Shown: positions 1 to 8,221 of the stretch, one piece after another
Numbering within the stretch: the first letter of the stretch is position 1
How the letters are laid out: each line of letters begins with the position of its first letter
Notes under the pieces: model-generated
Told to the model about the DNA's origin: nothing
What the model saw: only the letters and a program-made list of their open reading frames with translations
Databases searched by the model: none
Program-made: the position numbers and the translations under genes
Origin: Bacteroidota bacterium
Lineage (GTDB): Bacteria > Bacteroidota > Bacteroidia > Sphingobacteriales > Sphingobacteriaceae
Length of the DNA stretch: 47,993 bases
NCBI GenBank assembly: GCA_018266915.1
Contig: JAFDZM010000036.1
Coordinates: forward strand, 1 to 47,993
Direction of reading: 5' to 3'

Positions 1-70
1 TACTATACAGAGCGAAGATGCACAGTTCGCGATTGCTTCTTCACCACACAGGCCGTTCATCGCAATGACA
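1..70. repeat. Right half of a palindromic intergenic repeat, cut by the window edge
   Basis: The stretch ends in TCGCAATGACA (60-70), the same kind of terminus seen as TCGAAATGACA at 1935-1945 and 45490-45500. Only the right half lies in the window, so the palindrome cannot be completed. It precedes the hydrolase gene at 132 and holds no convincing reading frame. Confidence 0.45.
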
Positions 71-131
71 TAATGGATGAACATTCGAACATGATGGATC
101 TCTTTATTAAAAAGATATATTAAATTTAGCT

Positions 132-998
132 ATGCTCAAAAAACTCACTTTCCTCATTTGCCTGCTGCCCTTGCTGGCAGTGGCACAAACCAAACAATTT
201 GTAATTCCTCTTTGGGAAAAAGGCGCTCCGGGTTTTGAAAAGTTGAAGGATGTACCAGAGCAAGCTAAAGATTACTGGGTTAAAACCATCAATAACCCCA
301 CCCTTACGGTTTTCCTGCCACCTAAGGATAAGGCAACCGGATCAGCAATTGTTGTTTGTCCGGGTGGGGGGCATAGGCTGTTAGTTTTTACTGCAGAAGG
401 TATTGAGCCTGCCAAATTTCTAAGCGATATGGGTATAGCAGTATTTGTATTGAAGTACCGCCTCGGCCGCGACACCACTACACCATCTTATAAAATTGAT
501 ATTCATGGCAAAGAAGATGGTTGCAGGGCTATGCGGTTGGTGAGAAGCCGTGCTGCAGAATTTGGGATCGACCCTAATAAAATAGGATTAATGGGCTTTT
601 CGGCAGGTGGCGAAATAGTAGATATGGTGACCTTTGAACCAGATGCCCCGCACCGTGATGCGATCGATAATGCTAGTGCAAAACCTAATTTTATTGTTCA
701 AATTTATCCCGGTCCGCTGTACATACCTGATGATATTCCGCAAGACTCCCCTCCTGCATTTTTACTGGCTGCCAATGATGATGCTTGCTGCTCACCATCC
801 GTAGTCGGGTTACTGAATGCTTATCGTAAAGCGAAAGTTCCGGTTGAAGTACATTTATATACTAAAGGTGATCACGGCTTCAATATGGGTAATCGGTCAA
901 GATTAAAAACCATTAATACATGGCCACAACGACTGGCGGATTGGCTATCGGATAACGGGTATTTGAAATCAACAGACAGACCAATGGAAGTAAAATAA
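132..998 (+). CDS. Secreted alpha/beta-hydrolase, esterase/lipase (acetyl-xylan-esterase-like)
   Basis: The 288-residue protein has a signal peptide (about 1-19, ending AVAQ) and an alpha/beta-hydrolase fold. The oxyanion-hole motif GGGH is at 78-81, the nucleophile elbow GFSAGG puts the catalytic serine at 157, and the likely acid and histidine are D216/D217 and H248 (GDHGF). The family (hormone-sensitive-lipase/BD-FAE type) hydrolyses short-chain esters, often acetyl groups on plant polysaccharides, in the periplasm. The substrate is not visible from sequence; xylan or arabinan acetyl esters fit the carbohydrate genes elsewhere in the window but that is inference. It is followed by an inverted-repeat cassette and appears to be a single-gene unit. 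The start is the only Met in front of the signal peptide. Confidence 0.8.
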   Translation: MLKKLTFLICLLPLLAVAQTKQFVIPLWEKGAPGFEKLKDVPEQAKDYWVKTINNPTLTVFLPPKDKATGSAIVVCPGGGHRLLVFTAEGIEPAKFLSDMGIAVFVLKYRLGRDTTTPSYKIDIHGKEDGCRAMRLVRSRAAEFGIDPNKIGLMGFSAGGEIVDMVTFEPDAPHRDAIDNASAKPNFIVQIYPGPLYIPDDIPQDSPPAFLLAANDDACCSPSVVGLLNAYRKAKVPVEVHLYTKGDHGFNMGNRSRLKTINTWPQRLADWLSDNGYLKSTDRPMEVK

Positions 999-1007
999 CT
1001 TTGTTGG

Positions 1008-1037
1008 AAAGTTGTAAGGTTGGAAAGTTGTAAAGTT
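1008..1037 (+). repeat. Left inverted-repeat arm of the cassette
   Basis: This arm pairs with 1443-1472. The neighbourhood also holds an internal direct repeat: GGAAAGTTGTAA occurs at 1006-1017 and 1022-1033, a 16-bp period. Confidence 0.75.
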
Positions 1038-1058
1038 GATTGCTATATTGAATATTAA

Positions 1059-1444
1059 ATGGCTAAAATAAAACAGTTTGAGGAACTTGAAATTTGGAAA
1101 ATAGCAGTAGAGATTGCCGTTGAGGTTTATTTACTTTGCGATAGTGAACCATTGAAGTCAGATTGGGGAATGAAAGATCAAATCCGGCGTGCTGCCTGTT
1201 CAATGTCGGATAATATTGCAGAAGGTTTTGAATATAACAACAATGCAGATTTTGTGAGATTTTTGAATTATGCTAAAGGCTCGTCAGGGGAGTTTCGAAA
1301 TAAACTAACAATACTAACAAGGCAGGCAAAATTGATAGTGAAATAGCACAAAATCTTTATCAGAAAAGTGTTGATTTTTCAGGCAAGACAAAAAGTCTAA
1401 TTGATTATTTAAAAAAATTTGAAGCGGACAAAAAGAAAAAATAA
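1059..1444 (+). pseudogene. Frameshifted four-helix-bundle protein (TIGR02436, 23S rRNA intervening-sequence type)
   Basis: Frame 1 reads 95 residues from ATG 1059 to TAG 1344-1346. It shows the family core: FEELEIWK near the N-terminus, QIRRAA, then NIAEGF and FVRFLNYAKGS. The family normally runs to about 115-130 residues, and the missing helix is present in another frame from 1331 (IDSEIAQNLYQK onwards) to TAA 1442-1444. Adding one base in the AA run at 1319-1320 restores a 128-residue protein that would read LTKAGKIDSE across the junction. This is either a real single-base deletion or a sequencing error; there is no classic slippery heptamer. The function of the family is unsettled; related bundles (bAvd) act as accessory proteins in diversity-generating retroelements. 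The stop codon lies inside the right inverted repeat. Confidence 0.8.
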
Positions 1445-1472
1445 CTTTTCAACTTTCCAACCTTACAACTTT
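1443..1472 (-). repeat. Right inverted-repeat arm of the cassette
   Basis: Reverse complement of 1008-1037 with one mismatch. It overlaps the last bases of the reconstructed four-helix-bundle gene and lies 17 bp before the thioredoxin start. Confidence 0.75.
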
Positions 1473-1489
1473 TTAACTGTTATAAAAAC

Positions 1490-1786
1490 ATGGCAAATTT
1501 CCAGGAAATAATAAATGCTGAAACACCGGTACTGATCGATTTTTCGGCTGAATGGTGCGGACCATGTAAAATGATGCCGCCGATACTGAAAGATGTAAAA
1601 GATACTTTGGGCGACAAGCTCACGATCATTAAAATAGACATCGACAAAAACCCTGCTGCCGCACAAGCTTACAAAATCAGCAGTGTACCTACGCTGATGA
1701 TCTTCAAAAAAGGCGAAGCCAAATGGCGCCAAAGCGGTGTGGTGCAGGCAGCACAATTAAAACAGATAGCAGAGCAGTTTATATAG
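1490..1786 (+). CDS. trxA: Thioredoxin
   Basis: The 98-residue protein is a minimal thioredoxin. The redox motif WCGPC is at 22-26 (cysteines 23 and 26) and the conserved cis-proline is P67 in SVPTLM. There is no signal peptide or lipobox, so it acts in the cytosol, reducing protein disulfides with electrons from thioredoxin reductase. A short spacer separates it from the inverted repeat upstream, and a palindromic repeat element follows 20 bp after its stop, so it is probably transcribed alone. The start chosen is the first Met and gives the usual family N-terminus. The length is slightly below the 105-110 residues of E. coli thioredoxin, as is common for secondary thioredoxins in Bacteroidota. 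Confidence 0.93.
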   Translation: MANFQEIINAETPVLIDFSAEWCGPCKMMPPILKDVKDTLGDKLTIIKIDIDKNPAAAQAYKISSVPTLMIFKKGEAKWRQSGVVQAAQLKQIAEQFI

Positions 1787-1806
1787 TTCTCCCCATCAAA
1801 ACCCGT

Positions 1807-1945
1807 TGTCATTTCGAACCTGCAGGACGGGATTGCGAGTTGGGAGCAGGTGAGAAATCTTATACGAGCGGTTCGCATACTTTGCAGGGCGTATAAGATT
1901 TCTCTTCGCCCCACTCCATTGCCTCTACCGCTCATCGAAATGACA
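1807..1945. repeat. REP-like palindromic intergenic element (copy 1)
   Basis: The element is bounded by TGTCATTTCGA (1807-1817) and TCGAAATGACA (1935-1945), nearly exact inverted copies. An inner perfect 14-bp inverted repeat, AGAAATCTTATACG (1853-1866) against 1890-1903, makes a strong hairpin with a 23-nt loop. It shares 21 of 24 bases at its left end and 19 of 20 bases at 1842-1861 with the element at 45370-45500. It lies between convergent genes and could also act as a bidirectional terminator. Confidence 0.8.
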
Positions 1946-1966
1946 TAATTTTTTAGGAATTGCTAC

Positions 1967-3160
1967 CTACAAATAACTCAACCACCACTGGTCGTGGGTT
2001 TTCTTGTACTTGCTGAACCACCTGCATGGGAAGTAGAGGATCGTAATAATAATGATCCATATCAGGTATACACCTAACAAGGTCGTACCAAACCCTTTTG
2101 GCTGAAAGAAGGGGCCGTGTGTATTAATAATATCTTTAGTGCCATACCCCGATGCAAAGAAAACAACGACAGTTGAAAACCTGATCAGGTACCAATGACA
2201 GACGTAATAGAAGAACGGCACGTTCCCAAAAACGATCATAAAATCAGTAATCTTGCTCTTGAGATTTTCTGTTACAGACAATACAACTAATGCAGTCCCC
2301 AATGTCATACAGAGATACAGTAATGAGCAGGGGTATTTGGTCACATTAAAGAAAGAGATAATACTAAGTGAAGCTGTTTTTTGTGGAGCCCAGGGACTTG
2401 GATCACCATAAATATTGAAATACCGGAATATCAGGAAAAATAAGAGCGCTCCTAAACCCCAATACAGCAATATTTTTCTCCGCCTACCACCATCAAAAGT
2501 CTTTTTATACAACTGCCCAAAACCATAGCCTATAAACATTACGCCCGCCCAGGGCAAAAGGGCGTAGGCAACAAGCATTCCTCGATTAGTACCAAAGGGT
2601 ACAAAAGCACCAAACCCTGCGCCTGAGAACAACATTTTACCGGCTACAGTATTATTAATAAAATCTACTTTATCTATGTCAAATATATTGTGACCCAGAA
2701 ATATGACCAGGCCAATACCCACAATGACTTTGACGGGCACTTTGAGCATAACCATCAGTCCGAGCAATATCATGCTCCCTCCTATCGCCCATATTACCTG
2801 TAATATGAATACATTATACAGCGGGTTAAGTGTGATGGCAAGAGTAATGATTGCAAACTCAACAAACAGTAGCCAAAACCCCCGTTTGATCAGGAATAAA
2901 CCCAATTGATTCTCCGTTCTCCTCATCCCGGCAAGATAAGCCGACACTCCGCTTAAGAATACAAATGTTGGCGCACAAAAGTGGGTAATCCACCTGGTAA
3001 AGAATAAAATTGGCGTTGTTACCGATAAATCGGTTGGTTCAGGAGAGCCATGATAAAAATCCCTGATATGGTCGATTGCCATAATAAGCATCACTGCGCC
3101 TCTTAATATGTCGATAGATTCGATGCGATGTTTGGGCGAGGCTGTGATGGCGGCTGTCAT
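1967..3160 (-). CDS. Multi-pass membrane protein, HGSNAT-type acetyltransferase family (DUF1624)
   Basis: The 397-residue protein carries the opening signature of the heparan-alpha-glucosaminide N-acetyltransferase catalytic family: RIESIDILRG followed by a membrane helix ending in IDHIRDFY (about 12-37). About ten hydrophobic segments follow, including FVFLSGVSAYLAG and FYYVCHWYLIRF. Family members are inner-membrane proteins thought to move acetyl groups across the membrane onto sugars or envelope glycans; the substrate in bacteria is mostly unknown. It stands alone on the minus strand, convergent with thioredoxin and divergent from the Tat-exported TIM-barrel gene. The family call is firm; the specific acceptor is not visible. 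Confidence 0.8.
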   Translation of the reverse strand: MTAAITASPKHRIESIDILRGAVMLIMAIDHIRDFYHGSPEPTDLSVTTPILFFTRWITHFCAPTFVFLSGVSAYLAGMRRTENQLGLFLIKRGFWLLFVEFAIITLAITLNPLYNVFILQVIWAIGGSMILLGLMVMLKVPVKVIVGIGLVIFLGHNIFDIDKVDFINNTVAGKMLFSGAGFGAFVPFGTNRGMLVAYALLPWAGVMFIGYGFGQLYKKTFDGGRRRKILLYWGLGALLFFLIFRYFNIYGDPSPWAPQKTASLSIISFFNVTKYPCSLLYLCMTLGTALVVLSVTENLKSKITDFMIVFGNVPFFYYVCHWYLIRFSTVVVFFASGYGTKDIINTHGPFFQPKGFGTTLLGVYLIWIIIITILYFPCRWFSKYKKTHDQWWLSYL

Positions 3161-3348
3161 TGTGCTGATTATTAGGATTTAACAGAATATCCGAAGATAA
3201 AAATATTTGTGATGATTTATTCGGACTGTTAATTTTTTTGATGATTTCTGCACATTACAGCTAAATTTTAAACTTATTTGAAAAAAATTAGTCATAAATA
3301 AACTATTGTGTTACTTTTACACATAGACCAATTAAACTAAATAAAACC

Positions 3349-4215
3349 ATGATTAACAGGCGTTCATTCCTGAAAACCTCTGCCCTTTTTTCGGCTGGAG
3401 TTTTAGTTGCCCCAAAACTGTTTGCATACGATAAGAAATATATCGGGCTGCAATTATACACCGTTCGCGATGCAATGGGCAAAGATGTGGCCGGTACTTT
3501 GGCTAAAGTAGCCGGGTTGGGTTACACCTCGGTAGAAGCAAGCTACAGTGATGGCAAATATTACGGCGTTGAGCCAAAGGCTTTTGCCGAATTACTGAAA
3601 AAAAATAACCTGATCATGCCAAGCAGTCATTACCTGTTAGGTGAGGCCATGAAAGGCAAAGGGACCATATTGGATGGATGGGATAAAGCGGCAGAGGATG
3701 CGGCTTCAGTTGGTCAAAAATATATGGTTTGCGCATGGTTAGCGCCATCTGAGCGTGGGAGCCTGGATCACTACAAAAAACTGGCAGAAGATTTTAACAA
3801 AGCCGGCGAAACCTGCAAAAAAAATGGTATCCAATTCTGCTACCACAACCATGATTTTGAATTTATACAGGAGAACGGAAAATATCCGTATGAGATCCTG
3901 TTAGATAATACTGATAAAAACCTGGTAAAAATGGAGATTGATCTTTATTGGCTGACCAAAGCCAACCAGGATCCAATTGCACTAATCGATAAACACCCGG
4001 GCCGCTTCCCTTTGTGGCATGTGAAAGATATGGATAAGACCGAGAAAAAGATGTTTACCGAGGTGGGTAACGGTGTGATCGACTTTAAAAAGATATTTAC
4101 AAAAGCTAATACTGCCGGACTGAAATACTTCTTTGTAGAGCAGGATGTTTGTCCGGGTAACCCTTTCGATAGCATTTCGCAAAGCATTAGCTATATTAAA
4201 AAGAACCTCGTATAA
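3349..4215 (+). CDS. Tat-exported sugar phosphate isomerase/epimerase-like TIM-barrel protein
   Basis: The N-terminus has a twin-arginine signal (NRRSFLKTS, arginines 4-5, then a hydrophobic stretch to about residue 26). The rest matches the xylose-isomerase-like TIM barrel (AP endonuclease family 2): GLQLYTVRD at the first strand, SVEAS with E63, CYHNHDFEF, MEIDLYW, HVKDMD and FVEQD, which supply the usual metal ligands. Length is 288 residues, normal for the family. Such proteins isomerise or epimerise sugars or inositols and in Bacteroidota are often periplasmic. The substrate is not deducible. It is followed by a strong intrinsic terminator and seems monocistronic. Confidence 0.85.
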   Translation: MINRRSFLKTSALFSAGVLVAPKLFAYDKKYIGLQLYTVRDAMGKDVAGTLAKVAGLGYTSVEASYSDGKYYGVEPKAFAELLKKNNLIMPSSHYLLGEAMKGKGTILDGWDKAAEDAASVGQKYMVCAWLAPSERGSLDHYKKLAEDFNKAGETCKKNGIQFCYHNHDFEFIQENGKYPYEILLDNTDKNLVKMEIDLYWLTKANQDPIALIDKHPGRFPLWHVKDMDKTEKKMFTEVGNGVIDFKKIFTKANTAGLKYFFVEQDVCPGNPFDSISQSISYIKKNLV

Positions 4216-4239
4216 ATCTAAATTGACTAAACTGATGTG

Positions 4240-4275
4240 AAGCCGGGCTATGAGGAAGCCCGGCTTGTTTGTTTT
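4240..4275 (+). terminator. Intrinsic terminator after the TIM-barrel gene
   Basis: A perfect 10-bp stem, AAGCCGGGCT (4240-4249) with AGCCCGGCTT (4257-4266), has a 7-nt loop and is followed by GTTTGTTTT. It ends against the stop of the convergent GH32 gene. Confidence 0.9.
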
Positions 4276-5791
4276 ATGGCCAAATACTTTTCAGCGGACT
4301 ATAAGTTACACCGTTCATATCAAATCCATCTTTTGAATGCACTGCAAGATCGGTATAAGGCTTTTTCGGAAAGAAGATAGCGGTCATTACGGTCGAGCCT
4401 TTATCAGCAAATAACTCCACCGAAGCCACATCGACTATCAGCGTTACATCAGTTCCCGGCTCATTCGTAATCCGCTTGGAAACTATGCGTTTAGCGAAAT
4501 CTTTATTAAAGTCTGATACACCAGCTCTTGTGCGGTCGATATACCAATTGTTCTCAGCGGCATCGAATCCTACCACCAACTGCTCACCGCTTTTATTGGA
4601 TAATGTAAGCGAGAAGCTTTTTAACTGTTTTGATGAAAACTTCAATTCATATTGATTATCTGATCGCTTTATGAGCTTGGTTAGACTTTTATCCCCTTTT
4701 GCATTGAGACTTTTCAGATCGATAGTTGTTGTTTTTAGACCATTTAATTCCTTCACTGGTTCCGAAGTGACATAATAGTTGTGATCCAGGTTAACCAGCT
4801 TTAACTCACGCGGAACAGTGTTGGCGCTTCGCCAAACCTCGGTAGGCACAGTGGTTGCATATTCCCAGTTGCTCATCCAGCCTAAAAAGATATTTCGGTT
4901 GCCGGTGTTATGAAAGGTTACGCCTGCGTATTCATCAGTACCACTGTCAATCCAACGGGTATCGTTATTGAGTTGCTTAAAAGTTTTGCCATCAAAATTT
5001 CCGACAAAGTACTGTGTCGCCGAACCTCCGTTCGGGCCTCCGGGATTAATGTTTACTATTAGTACCCACAATTTTTTACCATCACTTGCCGTGGCAGGAA
5101 ATAAAGCCGGACATTCCCATACACCGCCATGCGCACCCAAATGCTCACCAAACTCGCTTTCCTTTTTCCATTCTTTCAGGTTGGGCGATGAGTAGAATGT
5201 AATCCTGTCCTTTGTAGCCAATGACATCACCCATTTCTTTTCCGGAGCATACCATATCACATTAGGATCGCGAAAATCAGATATGCCGGGATTTTTCAGC
5301 ACCGGGTTATGGTCGTATTTATGCCAGGTTTTGCCGTCGTCATTACTGTACGCGATACTTTCGTTCTCGGTATCATTCTTCCCATCCTTTTCTTTAGACT
5401 GATCGTGATGCGTAAAAATGGCAATCAATGGCGGCTGACCATTTTTACCTAAACCGCTGGTATTATTGTAGTCTACCACCGCACTTCCGGAAAAGATCAA
5501 ACCCAAACTATCCGGATATAAAGCAACGGGCTGGTTTTTCCAATGGATCATATCAGCGCTGGTAGCATGGCCCCAATGCATGGGTCCCCAAACGGATGCT
5601 TTAGGATAATACTGGTAAAATAAATGGTAAGTGCCTTTATAGTACAGCAAGCCATTAGGATCGTTCATCCAGTGTGCCGGTGGCGAGAAGTGTATCTGCG
5701 GACGGTATTGCTCTTTGTAGGCCGGCTTCTGGGCCATAACAGTTGTAGAAGCCAACAAACCAATTATCAAATATTTAGCCTTGTCGATCAT
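4274..5791 (-). CDS. Secreted glycoside hydrolase family 32 (fructan beta-fructosidase / levanase / invertase)
   Basis: The 505-residue protein has a signal peptide (about 1-20, ending VMAQ) and the GH32 five-bladed propeller plus beta-sandwich. The three catalytic acids are in place: D44 in WMNDPNG (nucleophile), D175 in FRDPN (transition-state stabiliser) and E226 in WECPA (acid/base). The C-terminal half, with ASVELFADKGS and later residues, matches the GH32C sandwich. Known members release fructose from levan, inulin or sucrose; the exact substrate cannot be read from sequence. It starts 1 bp after the MFS sugar porter stops, so the two are an operon: the enzyme frees fructose in the periplasm and the porter imports it. 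No SusC/SusD pair is nearby, which points to small substrates. Confidence 0.93.
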   Translation of the reverse strand: MIDKAKYLIIGLLASTTVMAQKPAYKEQYRPQIHFSPPAHWMNDPNGLLYYKGTYHLFYQYYPKASVWGPMHWGHATSADMIHWKNQPVALYPDSLGLIFSGSAVVDYNNTSGLGKNGQPPLIAIFTHHDQSKEKDGKNDTENESIAYSNDDGKTWHKYDHNPVLKNPGISDFRDPNVIWYAPEKKWVMSLATKDRITFYSSPNLKEWKKESEFGEHLGAHGGVWECPALFPATASDGKKLWVLIVNINPGGPNGGSATQYFVGNFDGKTFKQLNNDTRWIDSGTDEYAGVTFHNTGNRNIFLGWMSNWEYATTVPTEVWRSANTVPRELKLVNLDHNYYVTSEPVKELNGLKTTTIDLKSLNAKGDKSLTKLIKRSDNQYELKFSSKQLKSFSLTLSNKSGEQLVVGFDAAENNWYIDRTRAGVSDFNKDFAKRIVSKRITNEPGTDVTLIVDVASVELFADKGSTVMTAIFFPKKPYTDLAVHSKDGFDMNGVTYSPLKSIWP

Positions 5792-5792
5792 A

Positions 5793-7124
5793 TTAATGCA
5801 TAGTTAGGGTGCGTTCTATTTGCTCCAATGATTTGCCTTTAGTTTCAGGCATCATTCGCCATACAAATATTAATTGAAGTACCATCATCACGGTAAAGAA
5901 CATAAACGTGTGGCCCCCGCCCAATTTATCTGTGATGTATGGGAACGAGAATGCGATGATGGTTGCCATAACCCAATGCGTAAAACTGCCGAGAGTTTGC
6001 CCTTTTGCCCGAACCTGGTTTGGGAATATTTCTGAAATAAATACCCATATCACAGCGCCTTGCGAGAAGGCGAAGAAGGCAATGTAAAACATCAGCATAT
6101 AAGTCACATAGTTGCCGTTGATATGGCCTGCATAGAAAGAGTAAGCCACCAATCCAAGCGTTACGATAAGCCCTATTGAACCTACAAACATCAGTTTCTT
6201 ACGGCCCAGGCTATCGATAAACCAAATGGCCAGCATAGTAAATGCAAGATTGACCGCACCTATGCCGGTTGTAGACAACAAGGCTGCGCTTTTGCCCAAA
6301 CCCGCCATAGTGAAAATACGCGGTGCATAATAAATGATCGCATTAATACCAGAGACCTGGTTAAAGAATGCAAACAGAATAGCCAATGTGGCAGGAAAAC
6401 GATAGCGTTTATTGAATAAACTTTCGGCGTTTACATCTTTTTCTTCCTCATTTTTTGCAGCAATGATATTTGCCATATCCTGCTCATAACCTTCAGGATT
6501 GATGAGTTGTAAGGTTTTCTTTGCATCATCATATTGAGATTTATGAAGGATTAACCAACGGGGGCTTTCAGGGACGAACCTTAATAATATCAGGAATATC
6601 AGCGAAGGAATGGCCATGATACCCAGCATATAACGCCATGGGTCGGTGAACACCAAGCCTATGAGATAATTAGACAAATAAGATATAAGGATGCCTAACA
6701 CTATATTGAACTGGAAAAGGATAACCAGCCGTCCCCTGGCTGAAGCTGGTGCAATTTCGGAGATATAAATTGGGGCGATAACAGACGATGCCCCTACACC
6801 TAAGCCACCAATGAAACGCAGCAGAACAAACAGGTACCAGTTGGTAGCAACGGCTGTACCAAGCGAACCGATGAGGAAGATAAAAGCAATGATAATTAAT
6901 GACTGCTTTCGGCCTATTCTATCAGCAGGGATACGACCGAAGAATGCGCCGGTTACTGTACCGATAAGAGCTATGGAAATAGTAAAACCATGCTGCAGAT
7001 CGCTTAAGTGCCAATAAGATTGAATAGACTGCTCGGCGCCAGAAATAACGGCGGTATCAAAACCAAACAGAAAACCGCCCAGGGCCATAATAATTGACCA
7101 GCCGATAACTTTTCGTTGAATCAT
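5793..7124 (-). CDS. MFS sugar porter (probable fructose/hexose importer)
   Basis: The 443-residue protein has twelve predicted membrane helices and sugar-porter signatures: GGFLFGFDTAVISGA in helix 1, DRIGRK after helix 2, PIYISEIAPASARGR, PESPRWL before the central loop, a repeat D-x-x-GRKKLM motif and PETKGKSLEQIE at the C-terminus. Sugar porters are inner-membrane proton symporters or facilitators for hexoses. It is the first gene of a two-gene operon with the GH32 enzyme one base downstream, which makes fructose the natural cargo (inference from context). The start shown places helix 1 directly after a short MIQRK lead. Confidence 0.9.
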   Translation of the reverse strand: MIQRKVIGWSIIMALGGFLFGFDTAVISGAEQSIQSYWHLSDLQHGFTISIALIGTVTGAFFGRIPADRIGRKQSLIIIAFIFLIGSLGTAVATNWYLFVLLRFIGGLGVGASSVIAPIYISEIAPASARGRLVILFQFNIVLGILISYLSNYLIGLVFTDPWRYMLGIMAIPSLIFLILLRFVPESPRWLILHKSQYDDAKKTLQLINPEGYEQDMANIIAAKNEEEKDVNAESLFNKRYRFPATLAILFAFFNQVSGINAIIYYAPRIFTMAGLGKSAALLSTTGIGAVNLAFTMLAIWFIDSLGRKKLMFVGSIGLIVTLGLVAYSFYAGHINGNYVTYMLMFYIAFFAFSQGAVIWVFISEIFPNQVRAKGQTLGSFTHWVMATIIAFSFPYITDKLGGGHTFMFFTVMMVLQLIFVWRMMPETKGKSLEQIERTLTMH

Positions 7125-7152
7125 AATAAGAGGTTTATAATTGAAGTAATAT

Positions 7153-7160
7153 CAAATATA
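7153..7160 (-). promoter_or_regulatory. Candidate -7 box for the porter/GH32 operon
   Basis: The minus strand reads TATATTTG, a full match to the Bacteroidota -7 consensus TAnnTTTG, 28 bp before the ATG of the porter. No good TTG/TTTG element was found at the expected upstream spacing. The near-palindrome CGCATTTGCG at 7181-7190 could be an operator. Confidence 0.4.
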
Positions 7161-7211
7161 ACCTTTAAACGCTTAGGTGGCGCATTTGCGAAAAATAAAA
7201 AGCATTCCGGT

Positions 7212-7505
7212 CTATTTGGCGGCAAGAATATTCAGCTTTTCGATGATCGGGGGCTTGGCCAATAGTTTGTCGGCATTGGCCATTAAAGCGGCTGCAATTT
7301 GTCCGTTAAGATGAGCTTCACGGCCTTCTTCAGCTTCAAATGTATCGAAAATACCAAAAGTCACATCGTCTATTTGCCAGGCATACCATCTTACAGTATC
7401 AGGTTCGCCTGTAGCCAAAGGCTGTGCACTTTTCAGAAGCTCTGCCAATTCATTTTCTTTGCCCGGTTTGGCCTGCAGCCAGGCCAGTAATGCTAACTTT
7501 TCCAT
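7212..7505 (-). CDS. Antibiotic biosynthesis monooxygenase (ABM) domain protein
   Basis: From ATG 7505 the product is 97 residues and fits a single ABM domain, a dimeric alpha/beta ferredoxin-like fold: LLAWLQAKPGKENELAELL at strand 1/helix 1, VRWYAWQIDD at strand 2, FGIFDTFEAEEGREAHL in the middle. ABM proteins include quinol and polyketide monooxygenases and small stress-linked proteins. A 25-residue upstream extension is open but has unlike composition (Cys/His/Asn rich) and would run into the region serving the divergent gene, so the shorter start is preferred. Cytosolic; substrate unknown. Confidence 0.8.
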   Translation of the reverse strand: MEKLALLAWLQAKPGKENELAELLKSAQPLATGEPDTVRWYAWQIDDVTFGIFDTFEAEEGREAHLNGQIAAALMANADKLLAKPPIIEKLNILAAK

Positions 7506-7657
7506 GGTTGAATGATTGTTGTTTGTGTACAACAAAGTTTTGTGGCAGTAGTTGGCCCGCATGCAAAAAAAAGGCATCAATTTTTGCGGTTCTATCTAAA
7601 TTTGTAAAACAAACCGCTTCAATTACTTATTGTATTAAAAACTTAAATTATCAAGCC

Positions 7658-8173
7658 ATGAAATACGCATTTATTATGGGTTCCAATTCGTTTATTGTGC
7701 CCGGTAATACGCTGGTTTACACAGATCACAACATCAATTTCCTACGGATCAATTCTATATACCAGGACAGGCCGGCGGGACAAGGTTCAACTGTACTGGA
7801 TGTTGACCTTGATATAAAAGACACCGATGGTACCGTAATTAAAATTAACAAAAATGAACCCGCTCAAACCGGTAAAAATGATGTGGCTGTGCATCAAGAC
7901 AGGCTGCACATCACCAGGCCAGATGGCAATACAATAATTGATATCCATCAAATGGATGAAGATTCAGCTATGCGTCTTGAACACAATATTATTGCTGAAC
8001 TGGAAGCACTTGCACCAGATGTTGTCATCCGCATACGCGGCAATTTTATGGTTGACGATTTGCACCTCGAGATCGACAATGAGAAGTTGTTTGTGAATGG
8101 TAACGCTTACGCCAATTCAACCCAGACAGGAAAGTTGAACATTCAGTTTCATCACGATAGTGTGGAAATATAA
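7658..8173 (+). CDS. Conserved hypothetical protein, beta-rich, cytosolic
   Basis: The product from ATG 7658 is 171 residues and starts MKYAFIMGSNSFIVPGN. I do not recognise a named family. It has no signal peptide or membrane helix, is rich in Asp and Ile/Val, and shows alternating hydrophobic stretches typical of beta structure (VLDVDLDIKDTDGTVIKIN, ALAPDVVIRIRGNF, LEIDNEKLFVNG). The last part, with GNAYANSTQTGKLNIQ, resembles a self-contained beta meander. The open frame extends 78 codons further upstream, but that part lies antisense to the ABM gene and before an AT-rich gap, so it was excluded. Convergent with DUF3810. Confidence 0.65.
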   Translation: MKYAFIMGSNSFIVPGNTLVYTDHNINFLRINSIYQDRPAGQGSTVLDVDLDIKDTDGTVIKINKNEPAQTGKNDVAVHQDRLHITRPDGNTIIDIHQMDEDSAMRLEHNIIAELEALAPDVVIRIRGNFMVDDLHLEIDNEKLFVNGNAYANSTQTGKLNIQFHHDSVEI

Positions 8174-8221
8174 AAGCTTATAGTTGATGGTTCACAGATA
8201 GATTATAGCTTATGAATTATG

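Larger units (their letters stand above)
1008..1472. mobile_element. Inverted-repeat-bounded cassette carrying a four-helix-bundle gene
   Basis: A 30-bp arm at 1008-1037 matches the reverse complement of 1443-1472 at 29 of 30 positions, enclosing one broken four-helix-bundle gene. The family is known from intervening sequences inserted in 23S rRNA genes, where such an insert folds into a long stem. Here the same architecture sits between protein genes. No transposase is present, so mobility is inferred from structure only. Confidence 0.5.

Noticed and set aside
3274..3319. Promoter TTTG ... TACTTTTA for the Tat-exported gene
   Set aside because: The two parts are 31 bp apart, outside the 17-23 bp range, and the second part has a mismatch, so it was left out of the features.
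4968..5195. Small plus-strand frame inside the GH32 gene
   Set aside because: Shadow of a gene with full catalytic motifs; no independent support.
7506..7580. 25-residue N-terminal extension of the ABM protein
   Set aside because: The added residues are His/Asn/Cys rich and not part of the ABM fold, and ATG 7505 is where the domain begins.
7424..7657. Upstream extension of the 7658 gene by 78 codons
   Set aside because: The extension runs antisense to the ABM gene and has a Cys/Pro-rich composition unlike the body of the protein. ATG 7658 follows the intergenic gap and gives a natural start.
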